NCBI GenBank assembly: GCA_946902875.1
Contig: OX336343.1
Location: forward strand, 8,483,754-8,547,753
Source of the DNA: Nematopogon swammerdamellus
Taxonomy: Eukaryota > Arthropoda > Insecta > Lepidoptera > Adelidae
Direction: 5' to 3'
Length of the DNA: 64,000 nt
Made by a program: the position numbers and the translations under genes. Shown in pieces: positions 1 to 11,575 of the stretch. Positions within the stretch are counted from its first letter, which is position 1; every line of letters starts with the position of its first letter. The notes beneath the pieces are model-generated. The model saw nothing but the letters and a program-made list of their open reading frames with translations. It was not told the origin of the DNA and did not search any database.

Positions 1-1010
1 GCGTTCAGAAAGACGATAAACCTTCTGGTAGAAAGGAAGTAACTAAGTGCGAGGCCGAAGGCCGAGCTGCGTTCAGGTAAACCAAAAACCCTCTTCCGTC
101 TTCGGGCCTCGCCCTTAATGACTTCCTTTCTTCGATAGAATAATGTCGTTTACTCCATCTATTTATTTCATAAAATATAGCTTAGTTACCTACATTATCC
201 GAGATGATTTAGCTTATTCCTGAATGCAGCTCGGCCTTCGGCCTCGCCCTTAGTTACTTGCTTTCTTCGAGATGGTTTATTATTTATCAGAACGTAGCTC
301 GGCCTTCGGTCTCGCCTTAGTTACTTACTTTCTTCAAGATGGTTTAGCTTATTCCTGAACGCAGCTCGGCCTTCGGCCTCGCCCTTAGTTAGTGCTTTCT
401 TCGAGATGGTTTATTATTTATCAGAACGTAGCTCGGCCTTCGGCCTCGCCCTTAGTTACTTGCTTTCTTCGAGATTGTTTATTATTTATCAGAACGAAGC
501 TCGGCCTTCGGCCTCGCCTTAGTTACTTACTTTCTTCAATATGGTTTAGCTTCTTCCTGAACGCAGCTCGGCCTTCGGCCTCGCCCTTAGTTACTTGCTT
601 TCTTCGATATGGTCTATTATTTATCAGAATGTAGCTCGGCCTTCGACCTCGCCTTAGTTACTTACTTTCTTCAAGATGGTTTAGCTTCTTCCTGAACGCA
701 GCTTGGCCTTTGGCCTCGCCCTTAGTTACTTGCTTTCTTCGAGATGGTTTATTATTTATCAGAACGTAACTCGGCCTTCGGTTTCGCCTTAGTTACTTAC
801 TTTCTTTAAGATGGTTTTGCTTTTTCCCGAATGTAGCTCGGCCTGCGGCCTCGCCCATAGTTACTTACTTTATTCCAGAATGTTTTTCTTCTTCCTGAAG
901 TCAGCTCCGACTTCCGTCTCGCCCTTAGTTACTTTCATCGAGAAAGAATATCGTTTACGTGAGCGCAGATCCGCCTTCGGCCCCGCCTTTAGTGACTTAC
1001 TTTCTTTTTT
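1..1010. repeat. 67-bp minisatellite array with a dimeric higher-order pattern
   Basis: A unit of about 67 bp recurs roughly every 67 bp (unit cores near 229, 297, 364, 431, 499, 566, 633, 701, 768 and 835). Each has the core AGCTCGGCCTTCGGCCTCGC followed by a TTAGTTACTT-like stretch. Two subtypes alternate: one with TTATTTATCAGAACG before the core, the other with CTTATTCCTGAACGC or CTTCTTCCTGAACGC. This gives a dimer of about 134 bp. The first 85 bases carry one unit in reverse orientation. Later units, after about 835, are more diverged. The array probably continues beyond the left edge. Open frames through it are a by-product of the period and I do not call them genes. Confidence 0.85.
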
Positions 1011-2073
1011 TTTTAAATACGAATTTCACGCGAGCGAAGCCGCGGGCAATAGAAATATAAATTTGCACCAATGACAGCGACATAAGTTCGACTTAAATTT
1101 TTTAATTTTTTAATTTATCAAACAATTTGTCACCGGCCAGCTCACTTCGAGATGATAGTTCTCCGTTGTCAACTTGACATTTAAAATTGTTTTTTACCTT
1201 TACTTTGGATTACGTGATTTTAAATGCGCAATAATATTTAAAAATAATTTTAATTTTTATTATATTTTTTTGTGTATTATGTTATCCCGGCATATAAACT
1301 GCCACTATACAAAGTTTCGTCTAATTCCGTTCAGTGGTTTTTGCGTGATGCGCGTACAGACAAACAAACAAACAAAAATTTTAAAAACTGATCTAACATG
1401 TTCAGTATCTCATTTTAAGCCATTCTGGTTAGTTTTTTTCCGAATACATTCAATGTACAGACTTTCTTACCTTTACGATTTTATTATATGTATAGAATAC
1501 ACAGAATAAAAAATAAATACAAATCACAAGACTAGTAGGTACTGCTTAATAAGTGGCCGCTACTTAATAAGAATAACCCCACTGCATCTTTCTCCGTACA
1601 TGTCGTAAAACGCGACTAAGGGATAAGGACAAGATGCCGTGCATAAGGGCGACAGGCTAGCCACCTCTCACCTTGGCGCGGTCTTTCCACCGAGTCATGC
1701 AGCAGGTGGGACTTCGTTCCTTACTTGCTGCTGATAGTGATAATTTACATTGTCCGAATACTTTGCTAAACGTGGTGGTCGGTGTTGTGCTGTAATTTAC
1801 CAGAGTACTTGCAGCACAACATCGATTACTCTGCTTAACCCGATTGTCGGGATATGGCATGTGGTGTGACAAATCACAAGAATAAAGAATGTTTGAAATA
1901 AATGAACAATTCCCTATGGATGGCACAACTAGTTGTGCCACTCAGTTGGTCCACGGGGAACACGACACCTCATTTATCCCACGTAGGGTAACTTTTTAGT
2001 ATGATTTTTTAGCTGCGCTGCATATACGAGCGCCATCTTTAACTAGGTGTACCTATTTATATACATACTGTTA
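1011..2073. other. Intergenic, fragments of dispersed repeats
   Basis: I see no gene. About 1030 holds a GCGAGCGAAGCCGCGGGC motif that recurs elsewhere in the window (3238, 3541, 3866 and 47978), a repeat-end signature. 1320-1375 holds a common insect repeat tail (GTGATGCGCGTACAGACAAA). 1545-1650 resembles the 5' part of the SINE-like copy at 20140. 1657-1941 has a minus-strand open frame rich in Cys; part of it recurs in the opposite sense at 27390-27470, so it is likely a repeat and not a gene. Confidence 0.5.
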
Positions 2074-2557
2074 TACAGGGTGTATCAGGATAGGTTTGAG
2101 AAACTTCAGGAATAGAAAGTACCTACTCATTATTAGAAGAAAAAAATCCTTATCACTCAAATCGAAATACCGTTGTTTTTTTGTCATACAAAAGTTGGAA
2201 ATTGTAATAAAAACTCGATGGACAGTGAGACTGGAGAGTGCAGTGAACTAATTCAGTCCTCTTTTTGTTTTGAGGTCATTGAACTTTCAGTGTTTGGAAT
2301 TTACCTACACGCAGTTCAATTGTACTAGTTATGTATGCAACCTACCCATTTTTATTCAGAGAATTAGAGAGTTAGAATTTACTTTTTATTTAATAAAGGC
2401 GGACGTTAACCATCCACCAAATCTTGAAGAATAGATACTCACCAAAAAGTACTGTAAAATGATCGAATCTGGGAAAAAGTTTCAGAGCTTTTCGTCTTCA
2501 AATATGGGCCCCTTTCGAACCCTGAAGTTTCGAAAACCTATCCTGATACACCCTGTA
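2074..2557. mobile_element. Mariner-like MITE with terminal inverted repeats
   Basis: Both ends carry TACAGGGTGTATCAGGATAG as inverted repeats, extending imperfectly through GGTTT and the AAACTTCAGG segment to about 40 bp. The outermost bases are TA on both sides, as expected for the TA target site of the Tc1/mariner superfamily. The interior, about 400 bp, has no transposase. TIR start and size fit a non-autonomous mariner-type element; the superfamily is inferred from the TACAGGGTG end. Confidence 0.75.
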
Positions 2558-3032
2558 TATATACTGTTTGGTAATTGGTAGAGTTCACGAATCTAAGGAA
2601 ATTCCACACAGTGTTGGCGTACCTCTCGCGACTTGTCAAGTTATCAAACAGTTATAGTTTGTTGACTCGTCCGACGCACAATATGTTTCTTGGGCCTTCC
2701 CAATTCCCACGAAGATTAACTTTTTAGTTACGAAACCATCGCCGAACTAAACGTTTACTGTTTACTTAGTGGCTCGCGGCTCGCGGGCCGCGGCCTATGC
2801 ACAAAGGTAAAGTACGAAGATATTCTGTTTCTCTTTTACATTTCACGAAATTTCCAAAACCCGGAATTATTATCTAAGACAAAATCTACCCGTCAACCTC
2901 AAATGTTAGACAGTATTTAGAAAGGTAGCATCCCTGCCTTTCTATACTTAGGTTTGCATCCCTATAGGTGCGGAAGTTTTTTATTATTATTTCTCAAAAA
3001 ACCAAGGGTACATTTACACTATTATCCTTCTA

Positions 3033-3640
3033 CATCCTTACCTATAATAAAATCCAACGTCTGCTTTCTGTATGTCTGAGTGTCTGTCTGTCCGCTTATA
3101 ACTCGAGAACCACTGAACCGATTTTAATAAAACAAAATTCTACGGATAGCTTGATTCTTCCCATCAACTATAGGCTACTTACTATCACGCTAAATAGCTT
3201 ATGAGGTTAGCAGTGAAGTGAAATATGAGAGCGGGCGGAGCCGCGGGCACAGCTTGTAATAATATATAATAATTTTTTGTATTATTTTTTCTGTTTTTAA
3301 TTGTTCACTCACAGATCATTATTATAAATTTTCATCATCCTTACCTATAATAAAATCCAACGTCTGCTTTCTGTATGTCTGAGTGTCTGTCTGTCCGCTT
3401 ATAACTCGAGAACCACTGAACCGATTTTAATAAAACAAAATTCTACGGATAGCTTGATTCTTCCCATCAACTATAGGCTACTTACTATCACGCTAAATAG
3501 CTTATGAGGTTAGCAGTGAAGTGAAATATGAGAGCGGGCGGAGCCGCGGGCACAGCTTGTAATAATATATAATAATTTTTTGTATTATTTTTTCTGTTTT
3601 TAATTGTTCACTCACAGATCATTATTATAAATTTTCATCA
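3033..3640. repeat. Two tandem 303-bp copies of a dispersed repeat
   Basis: The segment beginning CATCCTTACCTATAATAAAA at 3033 begins again at 3336, and the two 303-bp copies look identical by eye. Each contains CTGTATGTCTGAGTGTCTG, ATAACTCGAGAACCACTGAA and the end motif GGAGCCGCGGGCACAGCTTG. Related but diverged copies are at 47820-48000 (+) and 40165-40400 (reverse). It is a dispersed repeat that has been duplicated in tandem, or an assembly duplication. Confidence 0.85.
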
Positions 3641-5663
3641 AATATAAAAAATAAATACTAATAACTAAATAATTAAAACCTAACTAACAATGTATAACAT
3701 TGACAAAATTAACCTAATAAATAAAAAAATAATAATAATTATATTATAAAGAGGCAAAGTTTGTAAGTTTATAAAGTAAGTTTGGATGTATGAGGTAATC
3801 TCTGAAAATACTCGATTAAAATTTTTTTTTATAAATATTTAGAATGGACCTTCAGAATGGACATAGGCCATGCGAGCGAAACCGCGGGCAAAGGCTAGTG
3901 AATAGATAAAAAGAAAATACAGGAGTGCGCAAGGGCGGGTTACTGTATTGTATTGTATTGTTGTTGTGTTGTTTATTGATCATTCATTGTGGCAGTTAGA
4001 CTGCAATAGAACTTGTCACAATTTGTTCTATCCGGTTCGATTACACCCACGAAGAAGAACCGACAAGAAACTTCGTAGGTGTCAAAGACTTAAATAGTTA
4101 GATACAGCTTCGCCATACCCGGCACGCTATCAAAACGTTAGCATTAAATGTATGGCATGCAACTCATTAATATTAGACAATAACATACGCAATCCATTAG
4201 TGCGACAGAGATAGTTATTCGTTCGAGGGCTTTTATTGTTCGCATTTTTGGTGACGAGTGCTAGCGTCCTATTAGGAATCTAAACTATTTAAATCTTTGG
4301 TAGGTGTACTAAATGTGATTTAAACAAATCTTTAAAAAATATGTCAAAACCCCAAAAAAAAACAGTAAGTGAGCTGGCTCTAAGTCAAAATAACATCGCT
4401 CTTCACAAATCCCACACTCCATGATCGTCAGAAAAGAACTCGATTTCTCTTGACGACACACTCGTAGGTAGTATGTACTATGTACCTGTCATTAGAACTT
4501 CGCAAGTTGAATATGAAGTAAATTATTATCTAAAGTATATTTGTACGTTGACAAATCCTGTGTCGTACCGAGTGTCGTACGGAAAAAATTTGGAATTGGA
4601 ATGGTCTTCAAAATTTTCGCCCGAAGTTTTTTTTTTTTAGAGTGCAGCTGCCTTCAGCCAGCCCATAATTTGGGTGAGGTGGAGGTCTTCTAAAGGCCCG
4701 TCAATGGTGCACCCCGCTGAGCGTGCTTTCGCGAGAATTAGTGGTGTTTGGCAGTGTCTGAACTTCAGACTGACTATTGGGCACAGCCAGAGCCATTCGG
4801 AGGGGCTAAAAATATATTATAGGTACATATTATTATTATAGTCTGATGCGCTATCACAATTTTACTTTCACCAATACGTAATTTACAACTCTACAGCACA
4901 CCCTAATATAGGTGCGTGCGGTCTACTTTCCCTGACTGACCCAAAGACTGACCATACTTACCTGTCTGGGAAAGGTTTTCCTGTCAAATACAATATTCAG
5001 GGGAAATATTCTAAACATTATGTACAAAACTAACTGACTTTGATAAAGAAGACATAAATAATATAGAAAAATTTATAAATCATTTATTAGGACTTTTGCT
5101 TTGATTTTTTATGTTTCCGAACCTACCCCGTACGGAAGCCTGTTACTAAACCTACGCAGTTTGGCTGTCCGCGACTCCGACGCGCACTTGGCCAGTTTTT
5201 TTATATATATTATAAGTATAATAGTGATTATATATAAGTATAGTTATTATACAAATAATATGGTGTTTAGACCCGGCGGCGGTGGCGGTGGCGGCGGCGC
5301 AACGGTAGCTCGGTAGGTCGGGCGGCCGATCTCAAACGTCAGAACTCTCTTCGTCTATTTGCTGTAGATCAAACAATAATAAATCAAATAAGTATAAACA
5401 TTATCTCCGCAGACGGAAGCTGCGAGCCTGCGAGGCCCGGTGTGAGAACGCCATAGTCACACGCAGTATATGTAGCTCTACGCAAGCGCACGCACGTTTA
5501 TGGGCCAATGCCGCCGCTCCGCCCACGCACGTAACTAACTCACTCGCTGACATGACGCGACTTCGTCGTCGCCGCCGCGCCCGAGTTCCGATCCAAGCTA
5601 TTATGTTATGTCAACAACGTTGACCTGGAGGACTATTCACTACCAAGATTCACTAACAAGAAA
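3641..5663. other. Intergenic, with a GC-rich stretch at 5265-5600
   Basis: No gene is visible. 3840-3900 ends in another GCGAGCGAAACCGCGGGC motif. 5115-5210 is a copy of a repeat also seen at 22000-22130 and 63845-63920 (GTACGGAAGCCT.TTACTAA). 5265-5320 is a GGCGGT-rich stretch, and 5405-5600 is GC- and CpG-rich in otherwise AT-rich DNA. This could be a promoter or non-coding first exon of the membrane-protein gene that starts at 7857, but no splice signal proves it. Confidence 0.4.
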
Positions 5664-6144
5664 TATAAGGTCTTTCCAAATTAGTTAATAGTACGCTAAT
5701 TCTGTATCGGAAATAGATCACTTTTGAAGAACAAAGATATTTTTTTTTTACAAAAAAATATGTTTAAATGAAAATGTAAATAAAAAATTTTTCTTAATCG
5801 TTTCAGTATCATGCCAGGAACAAAAAAGTCTTCCAACACATAGATCTCTTTCTTTCAGAAATTGTGAAAAACCACAATTTTAGTTTTATTAGTACCTATG
5901 CAATTTGGAAAGAATTTAATGGTAACGAAGACTTTTTTGTTACTGTTATTAAACTGAATCGATTAGGCTATAAAAATCAACCACCTATTTTTTTATTTAA
6001 ATACATAAAAATATATTTACATAAAAAAAAGCGCAAGGTCCAAAAACATTTATATAGGTTTTACTCCCTATATGATACAGAACCCCCCCCCCCCCCCCCT
6101 CCCCCCCCCTTAGCGTACTATTACTAATATTGAAAGACCTTATA
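5664..6144. mobile_element. MITE with about 35-bp inverted ends (TATAAGGTCTTTC)
   Basis: The left end reads TATAAGGTCTTTCCAAATTA and continues to AGTACGCTAA. The right end is its inverse with a few mismatches, ending GAAAGACCTTATA. TA dinucleotides flank both ends. The interior holds a run of about 13 C, then T, then nine C near 6084-6109, and no transposase. It is a non-autonomous DNA element, probably using a TA target. Confidence 0.7.
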
Positions 6145-7856
6145 TAGATAGATAGGTAATCAAATAAGTGTACATTAGTAGCTAAATAAAAATCCTTGAA
6201 ACCCGAATGGACAATTATGTATGTATCTATTTCATATATACTTTTTACTTAACTAGTACGTAGTTTTAAGTAGTATATTATAGTTTATTCCTTATATTAT
6301 ATTTTACATTTTCACACTCACACTCAAGTCTTGCTACTACCTACTTATATTTCACAACATACGACTCTCAAACAAGGTTGACTGGGAGAAATACCTTTAA
6401 GGAATAACTCCGCCTTTGTCCCTCATGTTTACATATGTAAAGTGTTTTCGGAGCAATAAAGTATTTCAATTTTTTACCTATGTATTTATCTACAATACGA
6501 ATAAAAATTGCATTGCGATTCCGTAACCCACCTTGACTTCGTTGTGTTGTGGCGGGTTGATATACCTGTAGCGCTAGGGTTTTTGGTTTAAAAAATATTA
6601 AAGTTGTTTATTTTTCGCATATACTTTCCGAACCATTTGCCCAACCTAATACATTAGTTTGTGTCATCTTATGAAGCAATTTCTCGATCGGGCTAGTGAT
6701 TGGGTAATTTCTCGATGTCAATCTCGATGTACATAACATCGTACCTACTTACTCGATTCTCGATTTTCCGCTCCGCTCCCGTCCCAATTGACCTCTAGCT
6801 AGCTAGACCGACGCACATTGATCAGTCGTACGGTTTCCGTTGAAAAAAAAATTGAAATGTCGAGGAAAAAAAATTAAACGGCTCTATAAAATAATTTTGG
6901 AACGTTTTTACGATTTTATAACGGGCTATTTCGTAAAATGGATAAAGGATTTTTAAAAGATCATTTGTATTAAACCAGTGTGGTAGACTTAGTTGGTGAA
7001 TGAAACTGATAAGGTTGACTGGGCAACATTGCTGCCTTATGTGTGTGTAGGTAGGTTAGGTACTAATACTAAGTACTAATAATTTTCTTGAGTTTGTTGA
7101 TCTAATCACGGACGTATAGCGTAAATGAACAAATTTCTATTTTGGGCGTTAATTTTGGGGGACAAATTAAAAAGGTAATTTTTTTTTCAAGTGCATCCTG
7201 TGCTTATCAGTGGAAAGGGTTCGTTAATAAGAATAGGGAATACAAATATATATTTTTCGTATAATTTGAAAATGCATTGTTGCAAAAGATATTAAGTTTT
7301 AAAATAAGTTGTATCGTTGGGAAAGAAAAATAGTTGATCCGTTTCAATTGGTCAGTTCAGTTGGTCGGAGTGGAAAGCCTGCCCCCCTTATCTCTAAAAC
7401 TACTGGGTCTAAAATTTCGAAATTAGAAGATTTCGAATTTCGACAGAACTCTCTCCACGTGTGTTCGACTCGCACTTGACCTCTTCTTATTTTCTATTAA
7501 AAAGTGTTGCATATCTCCCAAAAAAATAAACTATGACGCAGTAAGCAAGTGTTTAAAACATTTCCGTGTTGTTTACAGGTGCTGCGGAAGAACATAGCCG
7601 CGTGCAGTTACATTTCACTAGCATGATCGTGCGTGAAAACGTTTACACGAATTAATCAAGAACGAACAAAAGTGATCGATAAAATAACACATAAATAATA
7701 ATGGAACGTTGAAACTGGAGTTTTTTTTGTGATAAGTGAAATCGTGAACGATTTTTGTGCGTCCTAGTGAAGTTGTGATTTTTTTTTTACTGGAACATTT
7801 CGAAGATAAGAGAAAAAATATATCTAAATTTTAACCGCTTACGAAGAAGAATCAAA
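6145..7856. other. Upstream region of the membrane-protein gene
   Basis: 6375-6475 is a retroelement 3'-end-like repeat (GGTTGACTGG..., ending GCAATAAAGT) with a related copy at 27540-27650. The rest is AT-rich. Near 7578 there is a good acceptor (TTGTTTACAG) before a moderately GC-rich stretch, so 7579-7856 may be 5' UTR spliced to an upstream non-coding exon. That is inference. Confidence 0.4.
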
Positions 7857-10800
7857 ATGGCGTGTCAACGGCTGCAAAAGTGTTGCTGCTGCGCATCAGT
7901 GCAGACTGGTTCTATTATCACCGGAGTGCTTGGCATTATCCTCTCCATATTGACCATCCTCTTCATATGGCTGTACCCGCAGCGGTATACCCTCGCCTGG
8001 GACAACAACGATGGCGAAGACACCAACTGGTTGGGGATCTCCAATACTGTCAGTGAGTATGGCCAAAGATTATGTACTATCTGTAATATTGAGTTGGGTT
8101 TTGGGTTAGGCTCCTAATAATTAACTATACCTATCTCCTATGTATACTGTCAGTGAGTGCCTATGGACATAGATTATGTAGCTGTAATATTGGGGTGGAT
8201 TAGTTATTGAACATGTTTATGATAACGCGTTATAAACATGTTCAAAAATTATGTAGGAGTTAGTTATCATCACGTTATAACGTGATACACATTTGAACGT
8301 AATACATAACTATTTATTGATTACATTTCCTCTCCTCGATAAGCAAACCTTATTATGCGTGTTATTCTATGTGAGATAGGTTTGAAACAAAGGTAGGCTG
8401 GGTGAGTTTTCTAAAAGGGTCGTTGCATTTATTAGTTGCATAAAGTTATACCTATTCTGATTACCTAATTTAATGTTTAATCCATTAGTAACTCATACAT
8501 GTCGTCGCAGACTTAATTTATTAAACTATTTTAATACTGTTTCTTTCGGTTTTTTTAAGTGAGTGATGTCTGTGTGGCGTGGGTTGAAATAACTGTTTTG
8601 AGGCTGTAACTTTCTTTACGGACAGTGTGATTTATTTTTATATCCTCGTTTGAGTAAAAAATACACTCTTTGGGGAACCTTTATTGCTGGTGTCATTTAT
8701 TACTCTCACGTTCTTGAGCACCCAAGCTGTAAACAGTTTTCTGCAAAATGTAAAATTTGGAATTTACGAGTTTTTTTTACTTGCTTATATTATATGTATA
8801 TGTAAGAGAAATAATTAAAATTAATGATATGATAAAATGTTAAATTTATTTTATAACGTCGACGTTAAATCAAGGTTCAGATATGCACACTCACTGGAAG
8901 ACCATTCCGTATTTCACCATAGGGCACAGAGACAATAAACGAAATATTTGATTGTTTGACTAATTATTTGAATTTCTATTTTCAGTGAAGATAATCCTGA
9001 CTGTGAACCTGGTGATGACGGTTCTCATCTCCATCCTCATGATAGTGGGGGCCAATAAGGTAAGAGGTTCCCATTATTTTTGAGTATTTATAATAAAATA
9101 CTTAAATAAAGAATTCCAATAAAATTCTGCGAATGACGAACGCAGCACTCTATGGCGCCGAACACATGTGATCTCTTGCAAGTAGGAGAAGGTTTCAATC
9201 GATCAGGAGACCAGCTTTCGATGCCAGCATTGGCCAACGTTGCTCCCTCACTGCGCGCTAGACGTTTCGGCTCCCATCAAAGCCTCTTTAGCCTGCGTGG
9301 AGCTGGGAGCAGAGCTAGCCCTCGACTTCCCTTTCTATGTTCCCGTTGTTCCAAATTCAGTATGAGACTTCCAGTGCGAGCCGCGACGCGATGGTATTTC
9401 CATGTAGCAGCTTAAATACGAGTAGGTACTAGGGAAAAATGCTACTGACCTGTTTTCTGAAGCTTATTAAATGAGCAAATCTGGTCGAACGGTACATGAA
9501 CTATAAATAGATACTTCAAACGAGAAAACCCGGCCGAAATGAATTACAGCTCTGTAGGCAGGAAGCTAGGAACATTAGTTCGCCAAAACATCCCGTGTGA
9601 ATGCTATACCCGTAGGTCACTGATTCCAATTGCAGCCACTGTTTCATAGGTCTACCTACATGATTGTGTTGCAAGGAAACTCGGCATATGACCTTCTTAT
9701 GTCATTGATCGTAGAGGCACGGTAGAGGATACGAAGTAACTACCTGTTAAGTAATCTGTGGTAGAGGTGCGTGGCTATCCGCAAGGCAGTGCACAAAACT
9801 GTCAGCTTACTCTACTTTATTTAATACTTGAAAGTTTTGTCGCTGCTTTCCATAACCGTCACAACCCTCATCCATTGTAATTAGGTGCCACGAAGACCCC
9901 TTTTGAAGGTCGACGAAAGGTCTTGATAATTGATTAACCACACTATTTGTTCACAGCGACGGTCTTGGCTCATGCTGCCGTGGGTGGTGCTGGGCATAGT
10001 GCTCTCCATCGGCGCTCTGGTGTCTGTGCTGCACACCAGCATCAAGCTCTACCTCATGGACGACAACGAGAAGAAGCACGACTACAACGTCGCAGCCACC
10101 ATCATACTCATCGGCGGTATCATCTACATATGTGAGTACACACTCTGAAGTCCTGACACGACCAACCACGACGGGAACCACTGACACGGCATCTAGTTCC
10201 AACAGGAACATGGCGTAATGGACCGACATCACGAGTAGGTATATCGAGTGATGCCGCCAACCATGTCAGGTTCCATAGAGTACGTATTTTCCCGCACTTG
10301 GTAATGAGGGGGTTTTGAGAATGGAATCATGTCACGATGTTTTCCGCCCAGTTCAGTCTAGCCGGGACGACTGAAGAAAAGCACTGACATGGTACTTAGA
10401 TCACCAAGGCGTTATGGGCTGGCATCACGGATGTTGTAAGTTATATAGCCAACCGTGTCAGTAGCCATAATTTTTATTTTATTAAACAATTATAAAATTC
10501 GACGTTACTGCTCACATCTACAGTAGACAGAGATGAGTTGATACAAAGAAATGAGCTTTATAGACGATCGAGCTTCACAACGAAAGCTCTGGAATCATTT
10601 ATAATCGAGTTGGCAACAACGTACAACGTCGCGACAATTAATTATAATTTGACAATCGAAATGACAATCGAAATACCTCAAGTACTTTTATTCTACTTGG
10701 TAGCTAGGAATTGAATTATCAGTGGTATAATTTTTTTTTTTATGGAAACTGACAGAGTTGGCTACATCACCTACATGATGTCAGCCCATTACACCGGGTA

Positions 10801-11269
10801 AACTAGGTGCCATGTCAGTGCCTCCCTTCATTTCATGTCGGCTACACTGAACTGGACGGAAAACACGAACTGTTTACATAGTCGTTTCGACCGACGTTTC
10901 TCTCAGTGCGGTGGTACCAACCCGGCCGGGATAAACCCTACCACCTAGTAAGGTATAAGAAGGGAAGGGAACTGCAGTTCCCAAATAGAAAAACGTAAGC
11001 AGACAGCACTGTGACAGACATTACATTGGTATGCTGGTTTTTTTTTTTTAGATAAAGATTTTTGCTCCGCAGACTTAACTTTGTCTGCCAATACTCACTC
11101 GTACAAAGAATCCTACCACTCAAGATGCCGTAAATACCAGTTTCTAAATATGAATTGAAATATTTCAGTGGTGTTCGTGTACCTGTGGGCGGTGGTGTTC
11201 AGTCACTTCCTGAACGTGAAGGACGAGGAAGACCGAGGACGCTACATGAAACCTCCTTACAGGAGGTAA
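7857..11269 (+). CDS. Four-pass membrane protein, 181 residues, four exons
   Basis: Coding exons are 7857-8052, 8986-9059, 9957-10131 and 11169-11269. All join in frame at GT..AG sites to give 181 residues and a TAA stop. The start codon follows ATCAAA and opens MACQRLQKCCCC. A Cys cluster at residues 9-12 near the N-terminus could be palmitoylated. Four hydrophobic spans are visible: about residues 18-40 (exon 1), 68-89 (exon 2), 95-116 (exon 3) and 136-165 (exons 3/4). An acidic/Asn loop (DNNDGED) lies between spans 1 and 2, and a charged loop (MDDNEKKHD) between spans 3 and 4. The short tail ends KPPYRR. The layout resembles the small insect tetraspan families of unknown function (DUF4728-like), but I cannot fix the family. 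No enzyme motif is seen. Introns carry SINE copies. Confidence 0.85.
9120..9950. other. Intron 2 of the membrane-protein gene
   Basis: 9152-9415 has an open plus frame of 87 codons with no recognisable domain. Its Ser/Arg-rich composition and position inside an intron suggest a retroelement fragment read by chance. I see nothing else. Confidence 0.3.
10150..10475 (+). mobile_element. Two diverged SINE-A tails
   Basis: 10150-10275 and 10325-10475 each keep parts of the SINE-A 3' body seen in full at 20281-20464: CACTGACATGG, TTATGGGCTGGCATCACGGA and AGCCAACCGTGTCAGT. Both are on the plus strand, in intron 3 of the membrane-protein gene, and 5'-truncated. Confidence 0.7.
10735..10975 (-). mobile_element. 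SINE-A copy, reverse orientation
   Basis: It starts with a T-run and TATGGAAACTGACAGAGTTG, the reverse of the SINE-A tail. It continues through the reversed GTAGGTGATGTAG, GTCCAGTTCAGTGTAGCCG and the central GGTTGGTACCACCGCACTGA. The tRNA-like head is missing. Confidence 0.8.
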
Positions 11270-11575
11270 ACTTCTGTTCGAGATGGGAACACATTGTTTG
11301 TTTTGTACAAGATGGTGACGTCGTCGTGTACAAAACGGCGACATCGTGTAGGTACAAGATGGAGACATCGTGTACATGATAGGGGCATCGTATACAATAT
11401 GGGGGCATTGTGAATAGTTTGAGGATATCCTGGTACAATTTGAGAATATAATGTACAAACAATTGAGAACTGTAACAGAATCTAGAGGCCAGACTGTCGA
11501 ATGCTTGCCTCATATTTAAGGCAACTGAAGAATTTGGAGTTTAGTGCAATAAAGTTGTATTTTTAACTAAGATGA
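11270..11575 (+). other. 3' UTR of the membrane-protein gene
   Basis: 11318-11430 holds four or five degenerate units of about 27 bp (GTACAAGATGG.GACATCGT type). AATAAA at 11548-11553 (TGCAATAAAG) is a good polyadenylation signal. A second AATAAA lies at 11783-11788. Confidence 0.6.

Noticed and set aside
392..1074. Long open frames with repeated SPLVT-type peptide
   Set aside because: They follow the 67-bp repeat, which happens to lack stops; no domain and no start context.
1657..1941. 94-codon Cys-containing minus frame
   Set aside because: Part of it is repeated at 27390, so it is a dispersed repeat and not a gene.
5864..6127. Frame ending in a poly-Pro stretch
   Set aside because: It is the C homopolymer inside a MITE read as protein.
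9152..9415. 87-codon frame in an intron of the membrane-protein gene
   Set aside because: No domain, no splice context, and Ser/Arg-rich chance composition.
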